A stretch of 64,000 nt of DNA from contig NZ_CP054490.1 of the NCBI RefSeq assembly GCF_013342985.1, forward strand, positions 124,001-188,000. The letters run 5' to 3'. Every line of letters starts with the position of its first letter. Within the stretch, counting starts at the first letter, position 1. This DNA is from Candidatus Ruthia endofausta (lineage in GTDB: Bacteria > Pseudomonadota > Gammaproteobacteria > PS1 > Pseudothioglobaceae). The notes under the pieces were generated by a model. It had not been told where the DNA came from. It worked only from the letters and a program-made list of their open reading frames with translations, and did not search any database. A program made the translations under genes and the position numbers. This document shows positions 55,836 through 64,000 of this stretch, piece by piece.

Positions 55836-56626
55836 GCGCGACTCATTTACCTGACACACAGAATAGTGCCGATACTCGTCGAATTATCATTGATAAAGTA
55901 GGCATCAAAGACATTACTTATCCTATTACTTATATTGATTGTGATGGCAATAAAATACCTACAATAGGTATTTTTACCATGACAGTATCCTTACCCGAGC
56001 ATGTTAAAGGTACGCACATGTCACGCTTTATTGAAATTTTACATGAAGGCCCTTGTGAGTTTAGTGCGCACAATTTCGATAAAATTATTGATAAAGTAAG
56101 AAAAAGACTTGAATCAGATATTGTACACATCACGCTTAATTTTCCTTTCTTTAGGAAGAAAAGAGCCCCATCTTCAGGCGTTGAGTCAATGATGGATTAT
56201 CAAGTGACTCTATATGGTACGTTAAATAAAAGTGGGGCACAAGTGGTGATGAAAGTCGTGGTACCCGTGACTAGTCTATGTCCTTGTTCAAAAAGTATTT
56301 CTAAATATGGGGCGCATAATCAACGCTCACACATTACTATTAAGGCTAAAGCAGCCAAAGGCAAAACTTTGTATATTGAAGATTTGATTGATTTGGCTGA
56401 ACGCAAAGCTTCGTGCGAACTTTACGCCATTCTTAAACGCGATGATGAAAAAATGGTGACTGAAAGAGCGTATAATAACCCTGCATTTGTTGAGGATTTA
56501 GTGCGTGATATTGCAGTCGATTTAAATGCAGATGATAGAATTAGTTATTACCGTCTTGAATCGGAAAATTTTGAATCGATTCATAACCATTCAGCTTATG
56601 CACTTATTGAAAATCAAAAATGCTAA
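55832..56626 (+). CDS. folE2: GTP cyclohydrolase FolE2 (type IB)
   Basis: 264 residues, as in the family. Typical parts: DKVGIKDITYPI, GTHMSRFIEIL, the zinc/catalytic Cys region VPVTSLCPCSKSISKYGAHNQRSH and ERAYNNPAFVEDLVRDIA. It forms dihydroneopterin triphosphate from GTP, the entry to folate and, formerly, to queuosine. AAGGAG precedes the ATG. The stop overlaps the next gene by 7 bases. With queD dead beside it, its remaining use should be folate. Confidence 0.94.
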   Translation: MSATHLPDTQNSADTRRIIIDKVGIKDITYPITYIDCDGNKIPTIGIFTMTVSLPEHVKGTHMSRFIEILHEGPCEFSAHNFDKIIDKVRKRLESDIVHITLNFPFFRKKRAPSSGVESMMDYQVTLYGTLNKSGAQVVMKVVVPVTSLCPCSKSISKYGAHNQRSHITIKAKAAKGKTLYIEDLIDLAERKASCELYAILKRDDEKMVTERAYNNPAFVEDLVRDIAVDLNADDRISYYRLESENFESIHNHSAYALIENQKC

Positions 56627-57678
56627 AAAAAATCTTAAATAAAATTAGTAACATTCGCATCACCAAGGCAGAATCCATTACTCCACCAATAGGCTTTATT
56701 AAAAAATACCCAGTCAAAAAATCACAGTCTAATTTTATTATCCACTCAAGAAAAACTATTGCCGATATCATCTCGGGCAAGGATAAGCGTTTATTAGTTG
56801 TGGTTGGGCCTTGTTCCATTCATGATCCAAAAGCTGCTAGAGATTATGCGCAACGATTGTTAAAAATAAAACAAGAATTAGACCAAGATTTATTTATTGT
56901 TATGCGTGTTTATTTTGAAAAACCACGCACCACAATTGGCTGGAAAGGGCTTATTTATGACCCTGATTTAGATAACAGTTTTGATATGGAAAAAGGCTTT
57001 GATTTGGCTCGAAGTTTATTGTTAGATTTGTCAAAAATGGGCATGCCAAGTGCAACAGAATATCTTGATTTAATCACTCCACAATATATCTCTGATTTGA
57101 TTTCATGGGGGGCAATTGGTGCGCGAACAACCGAAAGCCAAACGCACCGAGAATTGGCATCTGGCCTCTCTTGTCCAGTGGGTTTTAAAAATGGCACAAA
57201 CGGTAACATTCAAATTGCCATTGATGCGATTGTATCGGCTTCCAATTCACACATGTTTTGGTCGATTAACAAAAGAGGTGTGGCAAATCGTTATACCACA
57301 ACTGGCAATCCAAATTGTCATATTATTCTTCGTGGTGCTGCCGATGGACCTAACTATAGCAAAGAAAATGTGGACAATGCTGCTAAGAAATTAATAAAAG
57401 ATGGTTTGTTAGGTAGAGTTATGGTTGATTTTTCCCATGCTAATAGTGAGAAAATTTTTAAAAACCAATTGTTAGTGGGTGATGAAGTTGCCAAGCAAGT
57501 GAGTTTAGGCTTAGATAAGATTTTTGGGGTGATGATTGAGTCTAATATCAATGAAGGCGCTCAAGCGGTAGATGAGTTAAAATCGTTAGAATACGGCATT
57601 AGTATTACTGATGCTTGTCTTGGCTGGCAAGATACTGAAAATCTGCTTAAAATACTAGCATCATCAGTCCAAAACTGA
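56620..57678 (+). CDS. 3-deoxy-7-phosphoheptulonate synthase (class I)
   Basis: 352 residues, same as AroF/AroG/AroH of E. coli. Motifs: VVGPCSIHDPKAARDYA, MRVYFEKPRTTIGWKGLIYDPDLD, GARTTESQTHRELASGLSCP, GFKNGTNGN and MVDFSHANSEK. It condenses phosphoenolpyruvate and erythrose 4-phosphate, the first step to aromatic amino acids and folate. Which feedback type it is cannot be read safely. It overlaps folE2 by 7 bases. Confidence 0.94.
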   Translation: MLKKILNKISNIRITKAESITPPIGFIKKYPVKKSQSNFIIHSRKTIADIISGKDKRLLVVVGPCSIHDPKAARDYAQRLLKIKQELDQDLFIVMRVYFEKPRTTIGWKGLIYDPDLDNSFDMEKGFDLARSLLLDLSKMGMPSATEYLDLITPQYISDLISWGAIGARTTESQTHRELASGLSCPVGFKNGTNGNIQIAIDAIVSASNSHMFWSINKRGVANRYTTTGNPNCHIILRGAADGPNYSKENVDNAAKKLIKDGLLGRVMVDFSHANSEKIFKNQLLVGDEVAKQVSLGLDKIFGVMIESNINEGAQAVDELKSLEYGISITDACLGWQDTENLLKILASSVQN

Positions 57679-57798
57679 AAACTGAACACATAATTTTACA
57701 CTAAAAAAGCTTTACTTCTTCATGGGAGATTTATCATAAGGCGGGATTTTAGCTTGAAATGAAATCAATACTTGCACTCAAATTAGGTAAAATAAAGG

Positions 57799-57812
57799 TT
57801 AGTTTAAACTAA
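57799..57812. promoter_or_regulatory. 14-bp palindrome just before gyrA
   Basis: TTAGTTTAAACTAA is its own reverse complement and ends 10 bases before the gyrA ATG. It could be an operator or a hairpin covering the ribosome site. No consensus is known to me for it. Confidence 0.45.
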
Positions 57813-57822
57813 GTCTTTTATC

Positions 57823-60402
57823 ATGTCTGAGTATACTGAATACCCCACCCATTTCAAGCTAAATTTACCAGTAGTTTCCATTGAAGATGAGATGCGTAAT
57901 TCCTATTTGGAATATGCAATGAGTGTTATTGTTGGGCGTGCATTGCCTGATGTTCGAGACGGACTTAAGCCTGTGCATCGTCGCGTGCTTTACGCTATGG
58001 AGATCTTGGGTAATGATTATAATAAGTCCTATAAAAAATCAGCGCGTATTGTTGGTGATGTGATTGGTAAGTATCATCCACATGGTGATACTGCTGTGTA
58101 TGACACTATTGTACGTATGGCGCAACCATTTTCAATGCGCAATATTTTAATTGATGGTCAAGGTAACTTTGGCTCAGTTGACGGTGATTCAGCTGCTGCC
58201 ATGCGCTATACAGAGATTCGCATGGCTAAACTTTCGCATGAGTTATTGCGAGATCTAGAAAAAGATACCGTTGACTTTATTGACAATTATGATGGCTCAG
58301 AATCAGAACCTGTAGTGTTACCAGCGCGTATACCTAACCTTTTAGTCAATGGCTCATCAGGTATCGCAGTCGGTATGGCGACTAACATTCCACCTCATAA
58401 TTTGGGTGAAGTGATTGAAGCTTGTTTGAAAACCATTGATAATGAAGACATTACTATTGATGAGTTGTTGGAAATCATGCCAGGTCCAGATTTTCCAACA
58501 GCAGGCATTATTAATGGTGCAAGTGATATTCGTCAAGCCTACAAGACTGGCAAAGGTAAAATTTACTTGCGTTCAGTATCTCATATTGAAGACGAAGACA
58601 AGCAAAGTATTGTTGTGACCGAACTTCCCTATCAAGTTAATAAAGCCAAACTGATTGGTAAAATTGCAGAACTTGTTAAAGATAAGCGTATTAATGGTAT
58701 CACTGGACTTCGTGATGAGTCTGATAAAGATGGTATGCGCATGGTAATTGAATTGCATCGTGGCGAAGTGCCAGAAGTGATGCTTAATAATTTGTATAAG
58801 CTGACTGAAATGCAAACTGTATTCGGTATTAATATGGTGGCGATTGACAAGGGTATGCCAAAGTTAATGACACTAAAAGGCATCCTAGAGGCGTTCATTG
58901 CTCATAGACGTGATGTGGTGACTCGTCGCTCTATTTTTAATTTAAATAAAGCTAGAAATCGTGCACACTTGTTAGAAGGTTTATCAGCTGCACTACATAA
59001 CATTGATGACATTATTGAGTTGATTAAATCTGCTTCAAACCCAGCAGACGCAAAAACAGCATTAGTGGCCAAAACTTGGCGAGGTTCAGTGATTAAAGAG
59101 CTGATTGGCGATCATGATATGGCGACGTTCAAGCCAGAAGATTTGCCAAAAGAATTAGGTTTACAAATGAATGGCGATTATCAATTATCACAAAAACAAG
59201 CGCAAGCTATTTTAGATTTAAAACTTCATCGCTTAACAGGACTTGAAAAAGATAAGATTTTTGATGAATTTAATGAATTGTTAGAGCGCATTAAGTATCT
59301 GCTAGATATTTTACAAACCCCTGAAAGACTCATACAAGTTATTCGTGAAGAGTTAATAGAGATTCAAAGCAACTATGCTAATGCCCGTATGACGCAAATC
59401 TTAGAACACAAGATTGATTTAACACTTGAGGATTTAATTACTCAAGAAGAGCGTATGGTCACCTTGTCTCATGGTGGTTATGTAAAAGCACAGTCTTTAA
59501 GTGATTATCAAACACAGCGCCGTGGTGGTAAAGGTAAAGCAGCCACTAAAGTAAAAGATGAAGATTTTGTTGATCAGCTGTTTATCGCCAATTCTCACGA
59601 TACAGTTTTGTGCTTCTCTTCCTTAGGAAGAGCGTACTGGCTTAAGGTTTTTGAGTTGCCAATGGCATCACGCATAGCGCGTGGCAAGCCGATTGTTAAC
59701 TTATTACCACTAGAAAAAGAAGAAGTCATTAACGCTATTTTACCAGTGTCAGAATTTGATGAAAATCATTTTGTCTTTATGGTAACCAATAGTGGCACGT
59801 GTAAAAAAACAGCACTTACTAATTTCTCAAAACCACGCAAAGGTGGCATTATTGCCATCGAATTAAGAGATAACGACCAGCTTGTTGGCGTAGAAATCAC
59901 CTCAGGAGAGCATGATATTATGCTATTTTCAGCCAATGGTAAATCCATTCGATTTAAAGAATCAGATGTGCGTGTCGTAGGACGTACAGCCATTGGCGTA
60001 CGTGGCATTAAATTAGCAGATGCTGATAAAGTGGTATCTCTTATTGTTGCCAATCAAGACAGTCCAGTTCTGACAGCAACTGAAAAAGGTTTTGGCAAGC
60101 GTACGCAGCTTGATGAGTATCGTACTCAAGCACGAGGTGGCTCAGGTGTTATTTCCATTAAAACTTCAAATAGAAACGGCAAAGTTGTTGGCGCTATTCA
60201 GGTAACTGATGAAGATGAGATGATGTTAATTTCCAACAAAGGCACTTTAGTTCGTGCTAGAGCGGCTGATGTTTCTATCATTGGTCGTAACACTCAAGGC
60301 GTAACCTTGATTAATATTATTAAAAATGAAAAATTAGTCTCTGTTGTAAAAATTGCTGAAACAGAAGATGAAGAAGTGAAAAGTGAAAATGACACAGAAT
60401 AA
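57823..60402 (+). CDS. gyrA: DNA gyrase subunit A
   Basis: 859 residues. The cleavage domain shows [44 protein letters not shown] (Thr at E. coli position 83, Asp at 87) and the catalytic Tyr in [10 protein letters not shown]. The GyrA box QRRGGKG is present at the start of the pinwheel domain, which proves gyrase rather than topoisomerase IV. It introduces negative supercoils. The acidic tail is [15 protein letters not shown]. It stands alone, followed by a decayed pentapeptide-repeat gene. Confidence 0.96.
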   Translation: MSEYTEYPTHFKLNLPVVSIEDEMRNSYLEYAMSVIVGRALPDVRDGLKPVHRRVLYAMEILGNDYNKSYKKSARIVGDVIGKYHPHGDTAVYDTIVRMAQPFSMRNILIDGQGNFGSVDGDSAAAMRYTEIRMAKLSHELLRDLEKDTVDFIDNYDGSESEPVVLPARIPNLLVNGSSGIAVGMATNIPPHNLGEVIEACLKTIDNEDITIDELLEIMPGPDFPTAGIINGASDIRQAYKTGKGKIYLRSVSHIEDEDKQSIVVTELPYQVNKAKLIGKIAELVKDKRINGITGLRDESDKDGMRMVIELHRGEVPEVMLNNLYKLTEMQTVFGINMVAIDKGMPKLMTLKGILEAFIAHRRDVVTRRSIFNLNKARNRAHLLEGLSAALHNIDDIIELIKSASNPADAKTALVAKTWRGSVIKELIGDHDMATFKPEDLPKELGLQMNGDYQLSQKQAQAILDLKLHRLTGLEKDKIFDEFNELLERIKYLLDILQTPERLIQVIREELIEIQSNYANARMTQILEHKIDLTLEDLITQEERMVTLSHGGYVKAQSLSDYQTQRRGGKGKAATKVKDEDFVDQLFIANSHDTVLCFSSLGRAYWLKVFELPMASRIARGKPIVNLLPLEKEEVINAILPVSEFDENHFVFMVTNSGTCKKTALTNFSKPRKGGIIAIELRDNDQLVGVEITSGEHDIMLFSANGKSIRFKESDVRVVGRTAIGVRGIKLADADKVVSLIVANQDSPVLTATEKGFGKRTQLDEYRTQARGGSGVISIKTSNRNGKVVGAIQVTDEDEMMLISNKGTLVRARAADVSIIGRNTQGVTLINIIKNEKLVSVVKIAETEDEEVKSENDTE

Positions 60403-60461
60403 TAAAAATACTTTTTTTGATAAAACCAAACACACCTGATTAAATTTAAGCATAGAGGTTT

Positions 60462-60715
60462 TTGGAAAGCATTATTACTAATAAAGAAGAATTCTACAAT
60501 CAAGAGTTCTCCAATGTATCTTTGTTTGGAAAAAAGTTTGACTATTGCATTTTTAGTTCTTGTGATTTTCGAGAAGCGAATTTTAGTCGTGCAAACTTTT
60601 CTGGCACAGATTTAATGAATAGTTTATTCGGTAATACTAACCTTGCAGAGGCAAATTTTGTCGTTATGAAGCAGTTAGATTACTTGAATCGTTAGATATA
60701 GATTTAATTAGCTAA
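60462..60715 (+). pseudogene. Remnant of a Qnr-like pentapeptide-repeat protein
   Basis: Starting at a TTG, about 65 codons carry pentapeptide repeats (FSNVSLFGKKFDYCIFSSCDFREANFSRANF, with A/S-x-L/F-x-x steps), then the frame shifts near 60660. In the shifted frame the usual end follows: EAVRLLESLDIDLIS. Full Qnr/MfpA-type proteins have about 200 residues, so a large inner part is lost. The family mimics DNA and binds gyrase; its place directly after gyrA is notable. Confidence 0.7.
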
Positions 60716-60804
60716 ATAATCTGGTATGTGTCAGTTGGATAGCTTTTAATCACAGTTTTTTCTTTTAAAATTTTAATTTATTTAAGGATGGAAAGTTAAA
60801 TATT

Positions 60805-61365
60805 ATGATAAATAAAGATACGAAACAGAAATTATCTGGTTTGACAGTACTGTTGCATTGGCTGGTTGGCTTGGTAATCATTACTTTAACAGTCATAGGC
60901 GTTTATATGAGCGAGAATGAAGTGTTTGCACTTTATCCTATTCATAAGTCAATCGGTGTTTTGATTTTTACTGTGATTGTGATTAGAGTTTATTGGCGTT
61001 TTGTTAATGGCTGGTTACAGCCTGCAGCTAATTACACAAAGATCGAACATAATTTATCAAAAATTGTACATTGGGTATTAATCATTGCAATGATTGTTAT
61101 GCCAATTTCAGGGTTTATTATGTCGGGTACAGGCGGTCATGGTGTTTCAGTATTTGGCTTGGAGATTGTTGCCGCTAATTTTGACCTAGTGGCTAAAAAA
61201 GCAATTGCATATAATGCTGCCCTTGCTGGTTTTATGCACAGCACTCATGTCAATTCTGGCTGGGTTATGATTATTGCTATTTTTCTACATTTGATGGGTG
61301 CTATTAAACATCATTTTATGGACAAAGACAGTACTTTAAAAAGGATGTTTGGCAAGAGGATTTAA
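60805..61365 (+). CDS. Cytochrome b561
   Basis: 186 residues with four membrane helices. The heme-ligating histidines lie in VLLHWLVG, YPIHKSIG, KIVHWVLI and FMHSTHVNSGW, as in the CybB/YodB group. These proteins oxidise quinol and can remove superoxide at the inner membrane. AAGGATGG stands upstream of the ATG. Single-gene unit; the partner is unknown. Confidence 0.9.
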   Translation: MINKDTKQKLSGLTVLLHWLVGLVIITLTVIGVYMSENEVFALYPIHKSIGVLIFTVIVIRVYWRFVNGWLQPAANYTKIEHNLSKIVHWVLIIAMIVMPISGFIMSGTGGHGVSVFGLEIVAANFDLVAKKAIAYNAALAGFMHSTHVNSGWVMIIAIFLHLMGAIKHHFMDKDSTLKRMFGKRI

Positions 61366-61420
61366 GGGTTAAATAGCGTGATGAATGAACGCCTTATATT
61401 GTTCAAACAATTTTTTTTAA

Positions 61421-62989
61421 TTAATGCTCACGGGTTGCTGAAAAAACCAAGTTAGGGTGGCGCTCTATGGTTAATTGTAAGTTGACACTAGATGGCGCAA
61501 GATAAGTAAGCATGCCTTTTGCATCAATAGCAACATTGTTACCTGCTTTGATTTTAAGCTGCTCGATGTCTTTGTCACTGCCTGTCATCCAGCGCGCCGT
61601 TACAATGTTAATGATTTCAAATTGACAATCAACACCGTATTCATATTTTAAGCGATGTGCAACTACATCAAATTGCAAAATACCAACAGCACCTAAAATT
61701 TGCGATGAGTTGATAATTGGACGAAATACTTGGGTTGCCCCTTCTTCTGAAAGTTGGTTTAAGCCTTTTTGTAAGGCTTTAGCTTTGAGTGGATCTTTAA
61801 GTTGAGCACGACGAAAAAGCTCTGGTGCAAAGTTTGGAATACCCTGAAAAGTGAGTTTTTCGCCTTGAGTAAAGGTATCGCCAATACTAATACCACCATG
61901 GTTATGAATACCAATCACATCGCCAGCGTAAGCCACCTCTGTTGAGGCGCGTTTGCGCGACATAAAAGTCACCGCATTACTAATTTTGATTTGTTTATTG
62001 GTTGATACTTGCAGGACTTTCATACCTTTTTTGTATTGTCCACTAACGATACGCATAAAAGCAAGACGATCATGGTGTTTTGGATCCATATTGGCTTGAA
62101 TTTTAAAGATAAAACCGGTTAATTTGATTTCATCTGGAGCTACTTCGCGAATATCAGACTCTCTGTTTTGTGGTGTAGGTGCGTATTGGATAAAGCCATC
62201 AAGCAGATTTTGAATACCAAAGTTTGAAATGGCTGAGCCAAAAAATACTGGGGTTTGTTTACCAGTCAAAAACTCATCTAAACTAAAAGGTGTGGTTGTT
62301 TCACGAATAAGTTCAACCTCTTCACGCATTTCAAGGGCGACATCCACGCCTAAAATTCCATCAAGCTGGGGATTGTCAACCCCGTCAATAATAATATTTT
62401 CACCAATCTCAGAATTCTTTCCAGTCTCAAATAAATAAACCTGATTTTCAAGTAGATGAACAACACCTTTGAAACGTTTGCCTATACCAATTGGCCAAGT
62501 AATGGGCGCACATTCGATATTAAGCACGGTTTCTACTTCATTTAGTAAATCAATCGGTTCTTTGCCTTCACGATCTAACTTATTGATAAAAGTTAGAATT
62601 GGCGTGTCACGCAAACGACACACTTCCATAAGCTTAACAGTTCGCATTTCTACGCCTTTAGCAACGTCAATCACCATAAGTGCTGAATCTACTGCTGTGA
62701 GGGTGCGATAAGTATCTTCAGAAAAGTCCTCATGCCCTGGTGTGTCTAATAAGTTAATCACATGATCCTCATATTCAAATTGCATGATGGAGGAGGTGAT
62801 GGAAATTCCTCTTTCTTTTTCCATCTCCATCCAGTCACTCGTTGCATGTGTGTTGGCTTTTCTTGCTTTTACACTGCCTGCTGTTTTAATCACACCTGCA
62901 TATAGCAGTAGCTTTTCGGTAACAGTAGTTTTGCCAGCATCAGGGTGAGAAATAATGGCAAAAGTACGACGTTTGGATATCTCATTCAT
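61421..62989 (-). CDS. prfC: Peptide chain release factor 3
   Basis: 522 residues, close to E. coli RF3 (529). GTPase motifs: [54 protein letters not shown] and the RF3-specific domain III with [17 protein letters not shown]. It removes RF1/RF2 from the ribosome after peptide release. The start shares base 62989 with the end of the dCMP deaminase gene. Confidence 0.95.
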   Translation of the reverse strand: MNEISKRRTFAIISHPDAGKTTVTEKLLLYAGVIKTAGSVKARKANTHATSDWMEMEKERGISITSSIMQFEYEDHVINLLDTPGHEDFSEDTYRTLTAVDSALMVIDVAKGVEMRTVKLMEVCRLRDTPILTFINKLDREGKEPIDLLNEVETVLNIECAPITWPIGIGKRFKGVVHLLENQVYLFETGKNSEIGENIIIDGVDNPQLDGILGVDVALEMREEVELIRETTTPFSLDEFLTGKQTPVFFGSAISNFGIQNLLDGFIQYAPTPQNRESDIREVAPDEIKLTGFIFKIQANMDPKHHDRLAFMRIVSGQYKKGMKVLQVSTNKQIKISNAVTFMSRKRASTEVAYAGDVIGIHNHGGISIGDTFTQGEKLTFQGIPNFAPELFRRAQLKDPLKAKALQKGLNQLSEEGATQVFRPIINSSQILGAVGILQFDVVAHRLKYEYGVDCQFEIINIVTARWMTGSDKDIEQLKIKAGNNVAIDAKGMLTYLAPSSVNLQLTIERHPNLVFSATREH

Positions 62990-63435
62990 TAGTCTTTAAT
63001 TACCAGTTCAACACCTGCTTCGGTAAACATTTCTTGTGAAAGTTCCACACTTTGATTCCAATTGTCTAATTCTTTTGATTTTTCTATCACTACTCTTTTA
63101 ATGCCAACTTGAATGATGCCTTTGGCGCATTCTGCGCAAATAGGCAATCCGTAAACATATAAAGTTGCCCCGTTAAGTGAAGTGCCAGAATAAGTGACAT
63201 TATAAATGGCATTCATTTCTGCATGAACCACAAATTTGTATTTGGTTTCTCTGTCATTATAGCGCTCATCGGTATCATGAATGCCTCGTGGAAAGCCATT
63301 AAACCCCTGAGAAAGTACCTCTTTTTTACGACCAACGGTAACTGCACCTACTTGTGTAGAAGAATCTTTTGACCAAGTAGATACTTCTTTTGCTAGTGAT
63401 AGGTAACGCTCATCCCATTTATCCAATATACCCAT
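62989..63435 (-). CDS. dCMP deaminase-like protein
   Basis: 148 residues of cytidine-deaminase fold: the zinc His and catalytic Glu in [11 protein letters not shown], two zinc cysteines in [11 protein letters not shown], and a front part [20 protein letters not shown] typical of the dCMP/ComE deaminase group. It would convert dCMP to dUMP for thymidylate synthesis. It lies between mraY (2 bases) and prfC (1-base overlap), so all three are one leftward unit. Confidence 0.87.
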   Translation of the reverse strand: MGILDKWDERYLSLAKEVSTWSKDSSTQVGAVTVGRKKEVLSQGFNGFPRGIHDTDERYNDRETKYKFVVHAEMNAIYNVTYSGTSLNGATLYVYGLPICAECAKGIIQVGIKRVVIEKSKELDNWNQSVELSQEMFTEAGVELVIKD

Positions 63436-63437
63436 AA

Positions 63438-64000
63438 TTAGCGTATTTTAATTGATGCTAAACTAACCAGCACTAAAATTAAAGTAACCATCCAAAAGCG
63501 TACAATAATTTTTGGCTCAGACATGCCTTTTTTCTCGAAATGATGATGCAGGGGCGCCATTAAAAAAATACGCTGTTTGGTGCGTTTATACCAAGCAACT
63601 TGAATAATGACAGACAAAGTTTCAGCTACAAAAACACCACCCATAATAAACAGTAAAATTTCTTGGCGAATTAAGATGGCAATCACCGCTAAAATGGCAC
63701 CTAAAGATAACGAGCCTACATCACCCATAAAAATTTCAGCAGGATAAGTGTTAAACCATAAAAACCCCAATCCAGCACCAATAAGTGCTACACAAACAAC
63801 AAATAATTCGCCAGTGCCTGGTATGAATGGCATATTAAGGTAACTTGAAAAATTATAGTGACCACTGAGATAGGCAAGAACAGCCAATGCACCTGATATA
63901 AGCACAACTGGCATAATGGCAAGGCCATCTAAACCATCAGTCAAATTAACCGCATTAGAACTACCAACAATCACAAAATATGACAATATTAAAAAACCAA
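63438..64000 (-). CDS. mraY: Phospho-N-acetylmuramoyl-pentapeptide-transferase, C-terminal part
   Basis: The frame runs off the right edge, so about 187 of some 360 residues are visible. Signature parts: [43 protein letters not shown] and the [16 protein letters not shown] loop, then the final helix. It moves the muramyl-pentapeptide to undecaprenyl phosphate (lipid I). It belongs to the division/cell wall cluster but is 14 kb from ftsI here and is followed by a dCMP deaminase gene instead of murD. Confidence 0.95.
   Translation of the reverse strand, partial: GFLILSYFVIVGSSNAVNLTDGLDGLAIMPVVLISGALAVLAYLSGHYNFSSYLNMPFIPGTGELFVVCVALIGAGLGFLWFNTYPAEIFMGDVGSLSLGAILAVIAILIRQEILLFIMGGVFVAETLSVIIQVAWYKRTKQRIFLMAPLHHHFEKKGMSEPKIIVRFWMVTLILVLVSLASIKIR

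Noticed and set aside
1-64000. CRISPR array, prophage or defence island
   Set aside because: No regularly spaced direct repeats, no phage structural or integrase genes and no recognised defence genes are visible. The one antitoxin-like gene stands alone.

Overview
The window is a stretch of AT-rich bacterial chromosome (clearly below 40% GC by eye) with gammaproteobacterial content: cmoB, hda, bamC, dapE, cysG, serB, prfC, a tatABC-hisIE cluster, folE2, and PII/Amt pairs. Intact housekeeping genes are packed tightly, often overlapping by 1-8 bases. Between them lie many genes caught in the act of decay. The mix of reduced housekeeping content, decayed metabolic genes and remnants of secreted repeat and toxin-like proteins (type I secreted adhesin, RHS/YD repeats) fits the SUP05/Thioglobus group of sulfur oxidisers, and in particular its invertebrate symbionts. 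That placement is inference; no sulfur oxidation gene is in the window.

Layout. 1-9.4 kb: a type I secretion locus, with the C-terminal end of a large secreted adhesin-like protein, an orphan antitoxin-like gene, a second secretion-signal fragment, a TolC-type outer membrane protein, an ABC exporter and an HlyD-type adaptor, with decayed genes before the exporter and after the adaptor. 9.4-12.6 kb: bioC, a ZnuA-like protein, cmoB and a small secreted protein. 12.6-28.5 kb: core genes (frr-pyrH, uvrA, purMN, pgsA-hda, cysG, tRNA-Leu, serB, ccmF-ccmI, dapE, trmD). 28.6-38.2 kb: a decayed alanine dehydrogenase, glnK-amtB, a 161-bp inverted-repeat element, dapA-bamC, a divergent NAD-dependent DNA ligase, a second glnK with a collapsed amtB and porin, and a CBS/ANTAR regulator pair. 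38.2-44.8 kb: tatABC-hisIE, remnants of a nuclease, an RHS protein, an encapsulated ferritin, an MdaB-like reductase and an HxlR regulator, plus gor, prfB and rpsO. 44.8-51.3 kb: lpxL-like, dnaG and the start of the division/cell wall cluster (mraZ-rsmH-ftsL-ftsI) behind a clear MraZ operator. 51.5-53 kb: a decayed TRAP transporter. 53.1-64 kb: parC, decayed queD, folE2, aroG-type, gyrA, a decayed pentapeptide-repeat protein, cytochrome b561, prfC, dCMP deaminase and the end of mraY.

How it fits together. The working genes serve replication and topology (dnaG, gyrA, parC, hda, ligase), translation (frr, prfB, prfC, rpsO, trmD, cmoB), envelope building (ftsI, rsmH, mraY, lpxL, bamC), lysine/diaminopimelate synthesis (dapA, dapE), purines, siroheme, cytochrome c and ammonium uptake. 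The losses are in accessory functions: C4-dicarboxylate-type uptake, alanine catabolism, queuosine synthesis, iron storage, duplicate ammonium transport and surface toxins. I see no CRISPR array, no prophage and no clear new defence system. The best unexplained items are a six-cysteine small protein, a secreted protein carrying a 26-bp palindrome in its gene, a small membrane protein placed between the MraZ operator and mraZ, an orphan antitoxin-like gene, and the missing start and missing frameshift site of prfB.
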